DNA of 64,000 bases. Source: Lachnospiraceae bacterium (GTDB lineage Bacteria; Bacillota; Clostridia; Lachnospirales; Lachnospiraceae). Where the stretch lies: assembly GCA_015057435.1 (NCBI GenBank), contig SVEJ01000012.1, forward strand, positions 1-64,000. Direction: 5' to 3'. This document shows positions 34,729 to 44,486 of this stretch, in pieces; position 1 is the first letter of the stretch, and each line of letters starts with the position of its first letter. The position numbers and the translations under genes were made by a program. The notes beneath the pieces were generated by a model. The model worked only from the letters and a program-made list of their open reading frames with translations. It searched no databases and had not been told where the DNA came from.

Positions 34729-35283
34729 TCATTCCTCACTTTCCTGTGCAATCTCATTTGCTCCGTTATCTGCCTGATTTGCCATCTCATCCAAGAAATT
34801 CAATTCTTCATCCTGAATTAATTTTTCCGGATCCAAGAGCATCTTAACGGAATCGCCAACTTTTCCCAAACCATACACATACTGGTTTTTCGCATTCTTA
34901 GAAGTCAATGTAGGCGGCGGAACAATCTTAGAATCTTCTATCTCTACTACCTCTGCAATTGTTTCTACAATCAATCCCACTAAAACGTCATTTACACGAA
35001 TGATAATAATACATGTCCTGTCATTATATTCAAACGGTTCTTGCTTGAACCTCACTCTGACATCAATAACCGGGATAATCTTCCCTCTCAGATTAATCAG
35101 ACCTTTTATATAATCTTCCACTTCCGGAATTGCTGTAATTCGCTGAATTCCCACAATCTCAACTACATACTTTAATGCAATACCATAATATTCGCCCAGA
35201 TTTTTAAACGTCATATATTTACCTTTTTCTGTATCCAACGTTTCTTCTTGCATAATATCTTCTTGCATGATTACATCTTCCAC
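34729..35283 (-). CDS. cheW: chemotaxis coupling protein CheW
   Basis: CheW links receptors to CheA. The 184-residue protein has the SH3-like CheW fold with YGIALKYVVEIVGI, EVEDYIKGLINLRGKIIPVIDVR and VYGLGKVGDSVKMLLDPEKL. It has an acidic C-terminal extension (ADNGANEIAQESEE). The track's first codon is GTG, with GGGGG seven bases upstream; an ATG five codons later is the alternative. Lies 12 bases after cheA. Confidence 0.93.
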   Translation of the reverse strand: MEDVIMQEDIMQEETLDTEKGKYMTFKNLGEYYGIALKYVVEIVGIQRITAIPEVEDYIKGLINLRGKIIPVIDVRVRFKQEPFEYNDRTCIIIIRVNDVLVGLIVETIAEVVEIEDSKIVPPPTLTSKNAKNQYVYGLGKVGDSVKMLLDPEKLIQDEELNFLDEMANQADNGANEIAQESEE

Positions 35284-35295
35284 AAAATCGCCCCC

Positions 35296-37449
35296 TTAAC
35301 TCTTTAAACCTGCAACATCTAAAATGAGTGCAATGCTTCCGTCACCTAATTGTGTACATCCCGACAACCCTTCAACCTTCGGAATATAGCTTGGTATCGG
35401 CTTCACTACAATCTCTTGTTGTCCTATCAGCTTTTCAACAAATACCGCTATTCTTTGTCCTTCATGTTCTAAGATGACAACAACATGTTTCTCATCATCC
35501 GAAACATCAAGGTGATATTTGTTTTCTAATCGAACAACCGGGTAATACTCATCTCGTACCACTGCATATTCTTCACCGCTCGGTTCTTTGACTATCTTGC
35601 AATCTTTGCGCTTGATAAACTCTTGAATATTACTTGTCTCAATCACAAACATGCTCGTTCCGAGTTTCACAACAATTCCTTCTATAATTGCAAGTGTAAG
35701 CGGAATCTTAAGCGTCATCGTCGATCCGGCGCCCTTTTTACTATCAATTTCTAATCTTCCGCCTATATTTTGAATATTCTTGACTACCACATCCATTCCA
35801 ACGCCGCGTCCTGAATATTCAGTAACACTTTCTTTCGTAGAAAAACCCGGATATGTAATATATTGATATAATTCTTTATCTGTAAAATCTGATCGATGTT
35901 TGCCATCCGGTATCAATTCATTTTTCTTTGCTTTCTTATAGATTGCATCGCTGTCTAAGCCCTTACCATCATCTCTTACAACAATGAACACCTTACCGGA
36001 TTCGTTAAATGCCTCTAACGTAATCTTTCCCTTTGCCGGTTTTCCTGCTGCCACACGGTCTTGCGGCATTTCAATTCCATGATCAACAGAATTTCGAATC
36101 AGATGCATAAGTGGGTCAGAAATGTTTTCAATAATCTTTTTATCTACTTCTGTCTCCTCACCTATAATTTCTAACTCAATTTCTTTTCCAAGCTTTCTCG
36201 AAACATCAAAAACAATACGATTCATTTTTTGAAATGTATTCGTCAACGGCATCAGGCGCATCGACATAATAACATCCTGCAATTCTGACGAAAACTTCAT
36301 CATCTGTCTTGCCGCTTTTTGGAAATTGGACAATTCTAATCCCGGTACTTGTAAATCCGGATTTTGCAATACGCCCGATTGCGCAATCACAAGTTCTCCG
36401 ACCAAATCCATAAGTGCATCCATCTTTGCAATATTCACACTTATATAACTTTGTTTTTGTTGCTTTTCTTTCTTTTGATGCTTTGCAAGTGTCTGTTTGC
36501 GCCCCGGCGTCTTTTCCTTAACAACATAGTCACCGGCTTCCACTGCATCTTCTTGTTTTTGTGTTGTTTCCTGTTCTTTTTCTAATCTTGCTTTTGTCTG
36601 TATTTCCTCTACACTAGACTCCAAATCAATACGAATCGGTTCATCTTCTTTTTTTGCGTCAAACCCTTTTGCAAACGTCATCGCATCACATTCATCTATA
36701 TCGATTTGTAAAATATCCGGACAGTTATCTACTAACTTATGTACTTCCTCTTTAGAAGATTGCGTTTGCAATAACATGGCAAATCCGTCTTCTAATATTA
36801 TCTCTGCAGATTTTTCATCTCCTAAGATATCTTCCGGTGTGTAAAGCAAATCTTCCGCAACATCTTTTAAAGCATACACCGTATTGTATGCTCGGATATT
36901 ACACATCAATGTATCCTCACGATAACGAATCAGAATCTTAAAGAACTTACTATTCGCAGTTGCCATTGGCGCAATATAAAACTGACTCGGTTCTATATAT
37001 ACATTTTCTTGCGGCAAAGCCTCACCGGAACTTTCAATATGATTCTTCATATTCGACAAAAAATCATCCATCACCTGCATAAGTGATGAATTATCGCCAT
37101 CCGGATCATTCCCATCTTCAATCTTATCAAATTCCTCTGTAATAAATCCCGATACATCTAATACAATAGAAACCAATTCCTTATGATCAAGATGATCCGG
37201 TTGAGATTCACGGATATAATAGAATATATCTTCGAGTTTGTGGGAAACATGCGTGATATTATCATACATCATAATTCCCGATGATCCTTTGATTGTATGC
37301 ATGACACGGAAAATGCTATTGACATCATCCTCATCAAACCTGTCAGCATTTTGTTTTTCCAAAACAATCCCGTCTAGATTTTCCAGTAACTGTCTGTTTT
37401 CAAACAGATACATATCTAACATGCTGTCTGTACTAAATTCCTCTGCCAA
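35296..37449 (-). CDS. cheA: chemotaxis histidine kinase CheA
   Basis: Domains of this 717-residue kinase: P1 HPt with the phospho-histidine in MHTIKGSSGIM, a P2-like CheY-binding region (about 160-270), a charged linker, P3 dimerisation with MDLVGELVIAQS, P4 kinase (HLIRNSVDHGIE, VRDDGKGLD, GRGVGMDVV) and P5 CheW-like domain at the C-terminus. The start codon is TTG, preceded by GGAGG with eight-base spacing. It receives receptor signals through CheW and phosphorylates CheY and CheB. Confidence 0.95.
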   Translation of the reverse strand: MAEEFSTDSMLDMYLFENRQLLENLDGIVLEKQNADRFDEDDVNSIFRVMHTIKGSSGIMMYDNITHVSHKLEDIFYYIRESQPDHLDHKELVSIVLDVSGFITEEFDKIEDGNDPDGDNSSLMQVMDDFLSNMKNHIESSGEALPQENVYIEPSQFYIAPMATANSKFFKILIRYREDTLMCNIRAYNTVYALKDVAEDLLYTPEDILGDEKSAEIILEDGFAMLLQTQSSKEEVHKLVDNCPDILQIDIDECDAMTFAKGFDAKKEDEPIRIDLESSVEEIQTKARLEKEQETTQKQEDAVEAGDYVVKEKTPGRKQTLAKHQKKEKQQKQSYISVNIAKMDALMDLVGELVIAQSGVLQNPDLQVPGLELSNFQKAARQMMKFSSELQDVIMSMRLMPLTNTFQKMNRIVFDVSRKLGKEIELEIIGEETEVDKKIIENISDPLMHLIRNSVDHGIEMPQDRVAAGKPAKGKITLEAFNESGKVFIVVRDDGKGLDSDAIYKKAKKNELIPDGKHRSDFTDKELYQYITYPGFSTKESVTEYSGRGVGMDVVVKNIQNIGGRLEIDSKKGAGSTMTLKIPLTLAIIEGIVVKLGTSMFVIETSNIQEFIKRKDCKIVKEPSGEEYAVVRDEYYPVVRLENKYHLDVSDDEKHVVVILEHEGQRIAVFVEKLIGQQEIVVKPIPSYIPKVEGLSGCTQLGDGSIALILDVAGLKS

Positions 37450-37488
37450 CCAAATCCCCTCCTTTCAAAACGAAAGTTGCTGTTCACA

Positions 37489-37881
37489 CTATACAAGTGA
37501 CAACTTTTGCATAACACCTTTGAGCTTTTCAATATCAACCGGTTTTGCACAATACACAGTACATCCCATTTCAAATGCTTTCTTCACATTTCTTTCTTCA
37601 TTCAAGGCTGTCATCATAATAATCTTAACACGTTCTGCTATCGGAATACCTTTTTCTTCTTCAATATCCCGAATTGCCTTTAATGCCTGGTAGCCATCCA
37701 TGACCGGCATCATCACATCAAGACATACCAAATCATATGGTTCTTCATCCTCATACGCCATCATAAATGCATCTACAACCTCCATACCATCAACTGTGGC
37801 ATCACATTCACCAAATTGGCTTAGATAGTTCGTAATAAACTTGCGACTTGCAAAATCGTCCTCGGCTACTAATGCTTTCAT
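37489..37881 (-). CDS. cheY: CheY-like response regulator
   Basis: A single receiver domain of 130 residues with the acidic pair AEDD, phospho-acceptor in VCLDVMMPVMDGYQ, the Thr in MMTALNE and Lys in AKPVD. As a stand-alone receiver directly before cheA it is the probable CheY controlling the flagellar motor. GAGGAGG precedes the ATG. Confidence 0.9.
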   Translation of the reverse strand: MKALVAEDDFASRKFITNYLSQFGECDATVDGMEVVDAFMMAYEDEEPYDLVCLDVMMPVMDGYQALKAIRDIEEEKGIPIAERVKIIMMTALNEERNVKKAFEMGCTVYCAKPVDIEKLKGVMQKLSLV

Positions 37882-37898
37882 AGTTGTATACCTCCTCT

Positions 37899-38930
37899 TT
37901 ATATTTCATCTTCTAATATGCGATACACGCGATCTGCAATATGATCAATATGTTCCTGATAGACAACAGCACCGTTTAAAAAGGCTTCTTTCGGCATTCC
38001 GTAGACAACGCAGCTTTCTTGATTCTGACCAATCGTCTTAGCCCCTGCTTGTCGCATCTGCAACAATCCCGCTGCACCGTCTCTTCCCATTCCTGTTAAA
38101 ATCACGCCAACTGCATCCTTACCTGCCTGCTCTGCCACAGACGAAAACAACACATCAACAGATGGACAATGTCCGCTCACACGCTCTCCGTATTGGCAGG
38201 AAACTTCATAATGTCCTGCAACTTTTTTTAGCCGCATCTGTTTATCCCCGGGTGCAATTAGAACCTGACCCGGTAAAACCCTGTCTCCGTCTTCAGCTTC
38301 CTTAACAACAACTTTACATTGTTGATTCAATCTATTTGCATACATATTCGTAAATCCCGGCGGCATATGTTGAACAACAACCACACCCGGAATATCTGCC
38401 TCAAACTTTGAAATGACATCAAAAATTGCTTCTGTTCCTCCTGTGGATGCTCCGATTGCAATTACTTTATCAGCATTTCTATTCTTCAACAGACCAACTC
38501 GATGATATTCCATCTTCGGTTTCTTCAATCCGTCTACTTTTACAGTCGATGCAATCTTCACCTTCGTTGCCAATTCATTGCATATAAAACTTTCAACTTG
38601 TACCCTACTTTTGCCGGATGGTTTTGCAACAAAATCCACCGCTCCGGCCTGAATGGCATCAAACACCTTATCACTTAAAGATGATATAACAACCGTCGGA
38701 ATCGGAACCTGTGGCATCAGTTTTTGCAAAAATTCTAACCCACCCATTCTTGGCATTTCCAAATCCAACGTCATAACATCAGGTTTTTCTTTGATAATCT
38801 CATCTCTTGCTTCATACGGATTGCTTGCAACAGCAATCACTTCTATCATCGGATCCTTATTCAGATTATCTGCCAGCAAACGTTGGAACAAAATGGAATC
38901 CTCCACCACCAACACTTTTATCTTTCTCAT
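37899..38930 (-). CDS. cheB: chemotaxis protein-glutamate methylesterase CheB
   Basis: CheB removes methyl groups from receptors and deamidates them. The 343-residue protein has an N-terminal receiver (VLVVEDSILFQRLL, DVMTLDLEMPRMGGLE) and a C-terminal methylesterase domain with catalytic Ser, His and Asp in AIGASTGGTEAI, VVQHMPPGFT and ILTGMGRDGAAG. The start at 38930 follows AGGAG; it overlaps nothing, with the cheR stop 17 bases upstream of it. Confidence 0.95.
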   Translation of the reverse strand: MRKIKVLVVEDSILFQRLLADNLNKDPMIEVIAVASNPYEARDEIIKEKPDVMTLDLEMPRMGGLEFLQKLMPQVPIPTVVISSLSDKVFDAIQAGAVDFVAKPSGKSRVQVESFICNELATKVKIASTVKVDGLKKPKMEYHRVGLLKNRNADKVIAIGASTGGTEAIFDVISKFEADIPGVVVVQHMPPGFTNMYANRLNQQCKVVVKEAEDGDRVLPGQVLIAPGDKQMRLKKVAGHYEVSCQYGERVSGHCPSVDVLFSSVAEQAGKDAVGVILTGMGRDGAAGLLQMRQAGAKTIGQNQESCVVYGMPKEAFLNGAVVYQEHIDHIADRVYRILEDEI

Positions 38931-38947
38931 TCTATATCTCCTGTAAT

Positions 38948-39751
38948 TCATTTCTTACGATACACTGACGGCATTACATATTCTAACCCGTAAGCTTCTC
39001 GATCAACCGACTCTGTCGTCCCAACAAAGAGATAACCGCCGGATTCCATACAATGTACGATTCTATTAAGCAACTGATGCTTTGTGTTATCTTCAAAATA
39101 AATCATTACATTTCTCAAAAAAACAACATGCAACGGTTTCCGAAACGGCAACGGATTCATCAAATTGAACTGCCGGAACAATACCTGGTTCTTCAACTGT
39201 TCTTTTGCTTCATAATAATGATTGTCTATCTTTTGGAAATAAAGTCTTTTCCATTGACCTGGCAGAACGTCTAATTGTTCTTCCGAATACACGCCACGAT
39301 TTGCAAACTCCAAAACTTTTTTAGAAACATCTGTTGCCAGAATCTGTGTGTCCCACATATCATGTTCAAATCCAAAATAGTCCATATTAATCATCGCAAG
39401 TGTATATGCCTCTTCTCCTGTAGAAGCTGCTGCTGACCAGATTCGCAAATCCTTCGTCAAAGCTTCCTTTTTCTTAAGGTATGGCAAAACCTCATTACGA
39501 TACAACTCAAAATGAATCGGTTCTCTCCAAAAGTATGTATGATGCGTTGTCAAAATGCTAAGCATCTCTTCCATAGCTTTTCCGGAAACATCCCGAAGCA
39601 CATGCTGCATATATTCTGTAAAATTTGAAAAACCTTTTCTTGCCAGTTGCGGCTCCAAACGACCTTCAATCAACGTTCTTTTATGACTCAAATCCACACC
39701 AATCTTTTCTTTTACAAATTGTTGTACCTGAATAAACTCTCCATCTGTCAT
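38948..39751 (-). CDS. cheR: chemotaxis protein methyltransferase CheR
   Basis: CheR methylates receptor glutamates with SAM. The 267-residue protein has the N-terminal helical domain (KIGVDLSHKRTLIEGRL), TYFWREPIHFE, the SAM motif WSAAASTGEEAYTLAM and FLRNVMIYFED. Placed between the receiver-HD-GYP gene and cheB, with 4-base and 17-base gaps. Confidence 0.95.
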   Translation of the reverse strand: MTDGEFIQVQQFVKEKIGVDLSHKRTLIEGRLEPQLARKGFSNFTEYMQHVLRDVSGKAMEEMLSILTTHHTYFWREPIHFELYRNEVLPYLKKKEALTKDLRIWSAAASTGEEAYTLAMINMDYFGFEHDMWDTQILATDVSKKVLEFANRGVYSEEQLDVLPGQWKRLYFQKIDNHYYEAKEQLKNQVLFRQFNLMNPLPFRKPLHVVFLRNVMIYFEDNTKHQLLNRIVHCMESGGYLFVGTTESVDREAYGLEYVMPSVYRKK

Positions 39752-39755
39752 AAAA

Positions 39756-40829
39756 TCATTTTCCTTTTTTCATACGTTTTTCTATTTTCCAAAAAACCTC
39801 TATAATATCCGGATCAAAATAACCTTCATAAACGGTATCCATCCGCTTCTTAGCCTCTTCTAATGAATACTCCGGCTTGTAGCATTTTTCGCTTCTCAAT
39901 GTATCATAAACATCTACAATTGCTACAATTCTTGCTTCTAACGGAATCTCTTCCCCTGACAAACCATACGGATATCCTGTTCCATCATATCGCTCGTGAT
40001 GATACATCACTACATTACGTGCCATTGACATAAATGCATCTTCTTTCATATCACGAAAAACTTCATCAAAGATTTTCCTTCCATATTCCGGATGCATCTG
40101 CATTTCTTTCTTTTCCTCTTCCGTCAATATTCCGGGCTTATCCAATATATATGGCGGCACAGCAATCTTTCCTATATCATGTATCATAGAAGCAACTTCA
40201 ATCAATTCAATAAAACGATCGGATATTCGGTTCTCATATTTGTGTGTAAATGCTAGTGCCTGCGCCAACAACTTGCAGTTATATGAGATATTATCCAAAT
40301 GATTCTCTGTCTGAATTATCATGTTACCTTCTGTCACTTTCGCAAGTGCAACCAATGCTGTTTTTTTGGCATTCTCAATCACCTGCATTTGCTTTTTGAC
40401 CATTACATTAAGCTGATAATTATTCTGCTCTAACTGCTCTTGCATCAGTCTGAATTTCATATGGGTCTGAATACGAATCTGAACTTCCTCTTTTACATAT
40501 GGTTTTGTAATATAATCAACCGCTCCAAGTCTCAAACCTTTCACTTTTTCCTGATCCGAAATTACAGCTGACACAAATATAAAAGGAATATCCCTTGTTC
40601 TCGGCTCGTTCTTTACCAATTCACAAAATTCATACCCATCCATATCCGGCATGGCAACATCCGATATAATCAAATCCGGCAATTCTATATTCATTTGTTC
40701 TAATGCTTCTTTTGCTCCCTCGCACATAACCGGCTGATATCCGATTCCCTCTATGATCTTACTGAGCAATACGCGCATCAACTTTTCATCGTCTACTATT
40801 AAAACGGTAGGATGTTTTTCTGTATCCAT
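39756..40829 (-). CDS. response regulator with HD-GYP c-di-GMP phosphodiesterase domain
   Basis: The 357-residue protein joins a receiver (TVLIVDDEKLMR, DLIISDVAMPDMDGYE) through a coiled linker to an HD-GYP domain: metal ligands in ASMIHDIGKIAVP, MHPEYGRKIFDE, MYHHERYDGTGYPYG and VAIVDVYDTL. The intact HD and GYP motifs indicate c-di-GMP hydrolysis controlled by phosphorylation. The start at 40829 follows GGGGGAG. Being between a PAS histidine kinase and cheR, its likely phospho-donor is that kinase (21 bases upstream) or CheA. Confidence 0.92.
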   Translation of the reverse strand: MDTEKHPTVLIVDDEKLMRVLLSKIIEGIGYQPVMCEGAKEALEQMNIELPDLIISDVAMPDMDGYEFCELVKNEPRTRDIPFIFVSAVISDQEKVKGLRLGAVDYITKPYVKEEVQIRIQTHMKFRLMQEQLEQNNYQLNVMVKKQMQVIENAKKTALVALAKVTEGNMIIQTENHLDNISYNCKLLAQALAFTHKYENRISDRFIELIEVASMIHDIGKIAVPPYILDKPGILTEEEKKEMQMHPEYGRKIFDEVFRDMKEDAFMSMARNVVMYHHERYDGTGYPYGLSGEEIPLEARIVAIVDVYDTLRSEKCYKPEYSLEEAKKRMDTVYEGYFDPDIIEVFWKIEKRMKKGK

Positions 40830-40850
40830 TACAACTCCCCCTCGCATTCT

Positions 40851-42299
40851 CTACAATTCCACGTACAAAGAATCTTCTATCATCTCTTTTAATGCATCAT
40901 ACATCGCAACCGACTTCTCGTAATTTTCCTTGCGCACTGCCATTTCCATTCTAAGTGCTTGTTTCCTCCATGCATCGTCTCCATCTGCTAACAACTGTTT
41001 CACTGTCGCCGCAAACTGCTCCGCTTTCATCCAATTGCCGATTTCAATACAAATGATAAGCTTTTCCATATTAGATTTTAACTGCGCAATATTCTCTTCT
41101 GTCCCAAGTCGATGCGTATGTTCCTCAATCTGTCGTTCAAGCTCCAGTTCCCGAAAGACATGGGTTGTGTCAGTTACAGCTTCATCAACCGAAGTTTCTG
41201 CCTGTTCCATTGTTTGCAAAACCAGCGAAAAAGAGAACGTACTACCTTTTCCCTTTTCACTTTCAAGATTGATACTACTTCCCATCATCTGTAACAAATC
41301 CTTTGTTATTGACAAACCTAAGCCTGTTCCGCCGTATTTTCTGGTAATACTCGCATCGGCTTGAACAAAGCTTTCAAACACTTTGTCACGTTCTTCTGCG
41401 GAAATACCAATTCCGGAATCAACCACAACAAAAAACAGTTCTATCTTCCGTCCCAACTGATAGACTTTCACTACCTTAACTTTTACAAATCCATTGTCAG
41501 TAAACTTGATTGCATTGGAAACAAGGTTATTCAAAATCTGTTGTAAATGCATACCGTCACCATACAATCTGTCCGGGATATCCTCATCAATTGTTGTAGT
41601 GAAATTAATCCCCTTTTCATTCGCGCGCATCTGATTCGTTTCATAAACTTGCATAATACAATCAGACAATGAAAACTCTGTCTCTTCGAGTTCAAATCTT
41701 CCGGATTGCAGCTTATTAAAATCCAATATGTTATTAATAATCTTTTCCATATTCATGCTACAACGATTCATTATCTTATAGATGTCATAATGCTTGTCCG
41801 TATTGCCTTCTAAAGCTTCAAGCTGAACCAAATGTCCCTTAATACCATTCAGCGGTGTACGAAGTTCATGTGTTACATTGGCAACAAAGCTATTGCGTAC
41901 ATCTCTTAATTCTTTTGTTTCATTCTCTACTTTGGACAACTCATGCCTGACTTCCTCTAACACTTTCACATTCTCTGCAATGCAAAATGCATAGCCGATA
42001 TCTTCCCATACACCAAATCTCACATTAGCAGGAAAACAAACACGGTTGCTGCGATACAGATTCATTTCATAATTCTTACCAAATGAACGCATTGCCAAAT
42101 CATAAAACGAAAGTTCCTGTTCCTGATATGACGGAATTATCGTTTCCATATGTGGGTATGAATCATCCGAAATCCCCAATTCATCTATCGCTGTAGAATT
42201 CGCATAGCAAATAGAACCGTCAGAATCAAAAACCAATATAATTCTACCGGTCGTATCAAAAAAATGAACTAAATTATCATCCAATATACACTGTCCCAT
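40851..42299 (-). CDS. PAS sensor histidine kinase with C-terminal helical extension
   Basis: The 482-residue cytoplasmic kinase has a PAS domain (about 10-115), coiled linker, HisKA with phospho-His in ANVTHELRTPLNGIKGH, HATPase_c (QQILNNLVSNAIKFTDNG, VVDSGIGIS, GGTGLGLSITKDLL), and a final ~110-residue helical region (LELERQIEEHTHRLG...) in the place where hybrid kinases often carry a receiver or HPt, but with no acidic phosphorylation pocket. It may be a diverged HPt-like or partner-binding module. First gene of the chemotaxis operon, AGGAG nine bases before the ATG, promoter at 42322-42350. Confidence 0.9.
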   Translation of the reverse strand: MGQCILDDNLVHFFDTTGRIILVFDSDGSICYANSTAIDELGISDDSYPHMETIIPSYQEQELSFYDLAMRSFGKNYEMNLYRSNRVCFPANVRFGVWEDIGYAFCIAENVKVLEEVRHELSKVENETKELRDVRNSFVANVTHELRTPLNGIKGHLVQLEALEGNTDKHYDIYKIMNRCSMNMEKIINNILDFNKLQSGRFELEETEFSLSDCIMQVYETNQMRANEKGINFTTTIDEDIPDRLYGDGMHLQQILNNLVSNAIKFTDNGFVKVKVVKVYQLGRKIELFFVVVDSGIGISAEERDKVFESFVQADASITRKYGGTGLGLSITKDLLQMMGSSINLESEKGKGSTFSFSLVLQTMEQAETSVDEAVTDTTHVFRELELERQIEEHTHRLGTEENIAQLKSNMEKLIICIEIGNWMKAEQFAATVKQLLADGDDAWRKQALRMEMAVRKENYEKSVAMYDALKEMIEDSLYVEL

Positions 42300-42321
42300 A
42301 ACCCCACACTCCTATGACTAT

Positions 42322-42350
42322 ATTTTACAATATTTGACTTTCCTTTGCAA
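42322..42350 (-). promoter_or_regulatory. promoter of the chemotaxis operon
   Basis: Minus strand TTGCAA (42350-42345), 17-nt spacer, TAAAAT (42327-42322), only ~20 bases before the first gene's start. Upstream lie a GTCGT-AAA-ACGAC hairpin (42374-42386) and a near-perfect Shine-Dalgarno AAGGAGGTGG (42364-42355) with no long ORF, which may belong to a longer transcript. Confidence 0.5.
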
Positions 42351-42438
42351 TAAACCACCTCCTTTTTCGCTTTGTCGTAAAACGACGATTCTCCTTTGTA
42401 TGTTTTTACTTTGCAAAGCCTTATTTCACCTGACTTTT

Positions 42439-42467
42439 TTGCACTTTTTTCCATAGAAATATATAAG
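42439..42467 (+). promoter_or_regulatory. promoter of the ParB-like/BMP operon
   Basis: TTGCAC (42439-42444), 17-nt spacer, TATAAG (42462-42467), about 80 bases upstream of the ATG. Confidence 0.5.
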
Positions 42468-42545
42468 ATAATATGCTATCATGAAACACATCTTAAGGAA
42501 TTTTTCACTATTTAAAATTAGACGTTTTGAAAGGATTGAATACAT

Positions 42546-44486
42546 ATGGCATATGAAGATTATTTGAAAGCTCAAAAAAACGCACAAAAAGCATTCAAGA
42601 GTGCTACTTCAAAAGGACAATATCCTTATCTACCGGTGTTAGACGAAATCTTATCTCATGCGCAGGTAGAATGTGAAGTTAACCTTGGTGTTATGAATAT
42701 TCCACTATATCAGGTAGTGGGAACAAGTACTTTTGGACGCACACAAGCATTCGCCTCTAATTTTATGCCTCTTTTAGACTGGGGAACAGAATTTGCAGCA
42801 AAATGGTCTCACCTTGTAGACGCACAATTAGAGGAGGGCATCCACCATGCAATCAAAGTCTATGAGTATATGAACCGCTATTACGTTGTAGAAGGTAATA
42901 AGCGTGTTTCTGTCTTGAAATATTTTGATTCTCCGACAATTTTGGCAGAAGTAATTCGCAAAGTCCCAAAACGTACGAATGATTTAGAAAACAAAATCTA
43001 TTATGAATATATGGACTTTTACAAATTAACCAAGATTAATTATCTCAACTTCTCAAAGTTGGGAAATTATCCAAAATTGCAATCTGCAGTCGGAAAACAG
43101 CCGGATGAAACTTGGACAGAAGATGAGTTAATGGATTTTTCTTCTTTCCACATATCATTTAACAAAGCATTTTATGATAAGGGTGGACTCTCCCTTGCAC
43201 CTTTAACCAACGATGATGCCATGCTCTTCTTCCTCTCGCTCTATCCATATGCAGAGGCAAAAGAAATGCTAGGTTCAGAAATAAAAGAAAATCTAGACAA
43301 AGTATGGTCTGAAATCGAATTATTAGGAGCTGAAGATTCCGTAGAATTGTTAATGGATCCTACTGAGGAAAAACAGATTGTTACTTCTGTTCTTAACAAG
43401 ATGAAGATTAATCGTCGTAAAAAAGTCGCCTTTTTATATGACAAAGAACCATCGGTATCAGATTGGATTTACGGACATGAACTAGGCAGAATTCACCTTG
43501 ACGAAGTAATGGGAGAATTCATTGAAACCAAAGCTTTCATTACGAATGACACAGATGAACACGCTGAAGATATGTTGAACCAGATATGTGCAGACGGATA
43601 CGATATCGTATTCACTGTGTCTCCGCAGTTTATCAAAGCATCACTAAAAATTGCCGGCAACTATCCTGATGTTAAGATATTAAACTGTGCACTTAACTCA
43701 CCTCACAATTCTGTACGAACATACTATACAAGAATGTACGAGGCAAAATTTTTAACAGGTATGATAGCAGGTGCTCTTTGTGCAAACGACAAGATCGGTT
43801 ACATTGCTGATTACCCAATCTACGGCGTATCTGCCAATATTAATGCATTTGCGCTTGGTGCAAAAATGGTCAATCCGCGAGCAACAGTTTACCTTACATG
43901 GTCAACGAAAAAAGATTTTGATATAGACGCTTATTTCAAAGAAAATGGTATAACTTACATATCAACACAAGATATGATAACACCGCAGACAAGCGAACGA
44001 GAATTCGGTCTGTATGTAGAAACCAATGCAGAAAAGAAAAACTTGGCAATGTCAATTTACCATTGGGGTGCATTTTACGAAGAATTAATCAATACGATTG
44101 CACGTGGTTCTTGGAAAGTGGAAGAATCGGACGAAAACAAAGCACTTAATTATTGGTGGGGATTATCTGCGGGTGTTATTGATGTGATATGCTCAAGTAG
44201 TTTGCCGGCGGAAACAGCTAAGCTCATACAGCTTATGAAGCAATCCATCTCATCCGGCATTTTCCACCCATTTTCCGGTCCTATTACTGATCAAGATGGG
44301 ACTTTGCGCTGCGCGGAACAAGATTTTATAAAACCGGAAGAAATTATGACCATGAACTGGCTAGTCGACAACGTGATTGGAAGCATCCCAAGCATTGACG
44401 AATTAACAGACAACGCAAAGCCTGTTGTTCTGCTTCGTGGTTTAGACAGCACAACCGCTGATGAAGGAGGCTCGTCTATACTATGA
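42546..44486 (+). CDS. ParB-like N-terminal domain fused to a BMP-family (purine nucleoside-binding) domain
   Basis: The 646-residue protein has two parts. Residues ~60-130 carry a ParB/sulfiredoxin-like core, EYMNRYYVVEGNKRVSVLKY, and the following ~150 residues are helical. Residues ~290-600 are a periplasmic-binding fold of the BMP/Med family: KKVAFLYDKE, LTGMIAGALCANDKIGYIAD and NINAFALGAKMVNPRATVY. BMP proteins normally are secreted lipoproteins for nucleoside ABC importers; here there is no signal peptide or lipobox, so the protein should stay in the cytoplasm, perhaps as a nucleoside sensor. The stop overlaps the next gene's ATG (ATGA), coupling it to a metallophosphoesterase. RBS AAAGGA precedes the start. 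Confidence 0.8.
   Translation: MAYEDYLKAQKNAQKAFKSATSKGQYPYLPVLDEILSHAQVECEVNLGVMNIPLYQVVGTSTFGRTQAFASNFMPLLDWGTEFAAKWSHLVDAQLEEGIHHAIKVYEYMNRYYVVEGNKRVSVLKYFDSPTILAEVIRKVPKRTNDLENKIYYEYMDFYKLTKINYLNFSKLGNYPKLQSAVGKQPDETWTEDELMDFSSFHISFNKAFYDKGGLSLAPLTNDDAMLFFLSLYPYAEAKEMLGSEIKENLDKVWSEIELLGAEDSVELLMDPTEEKQIVTSVLNKMKINRRKKVAFLYDKEPSVSDWIYGHELGRIHLDEVMGEFIETKAFITNDTDEHAEDMLNQICADGYDIVFTVSPQFIKASLKIAGNYPDVKILNCALNSPHNSVRTYYTRMYEAKFLTGMIAGALCANDKIGYIADYPIYGVSANINAFALGAKMVNPRATVYLTWSTKKDFDIDAYFKENGITYISTQDMITPQTSEREFGLYVETNAEKKNLAMSIYHWGAFYEELINTIARGSWKVEESDENKALNYWWGLSAGVIDVICSSSLPAETAKLIQLMKQSISSGIFHPFSGPITDQDGTLRCAEQDFIKPEEIMTMNWLVDNVIGSIPSIDELTDNAKPVVLLRGLDSTTADEGGSSIL

Noticed and set aside
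42269-42454. 61-residue minus-strand ORF before the PAS kinase
   Set aside because: It overlaps the kinase start and promoter, has no good start site and no protein-like pattern; treated as chance.
42370-42480. c-di-GMP riboswitch before the chemotaxis kinase
   Set aside because: The GACAAAGCGA stretch recalls the GEMM core, but the tetraloop-receptor and conserved stems are missing.
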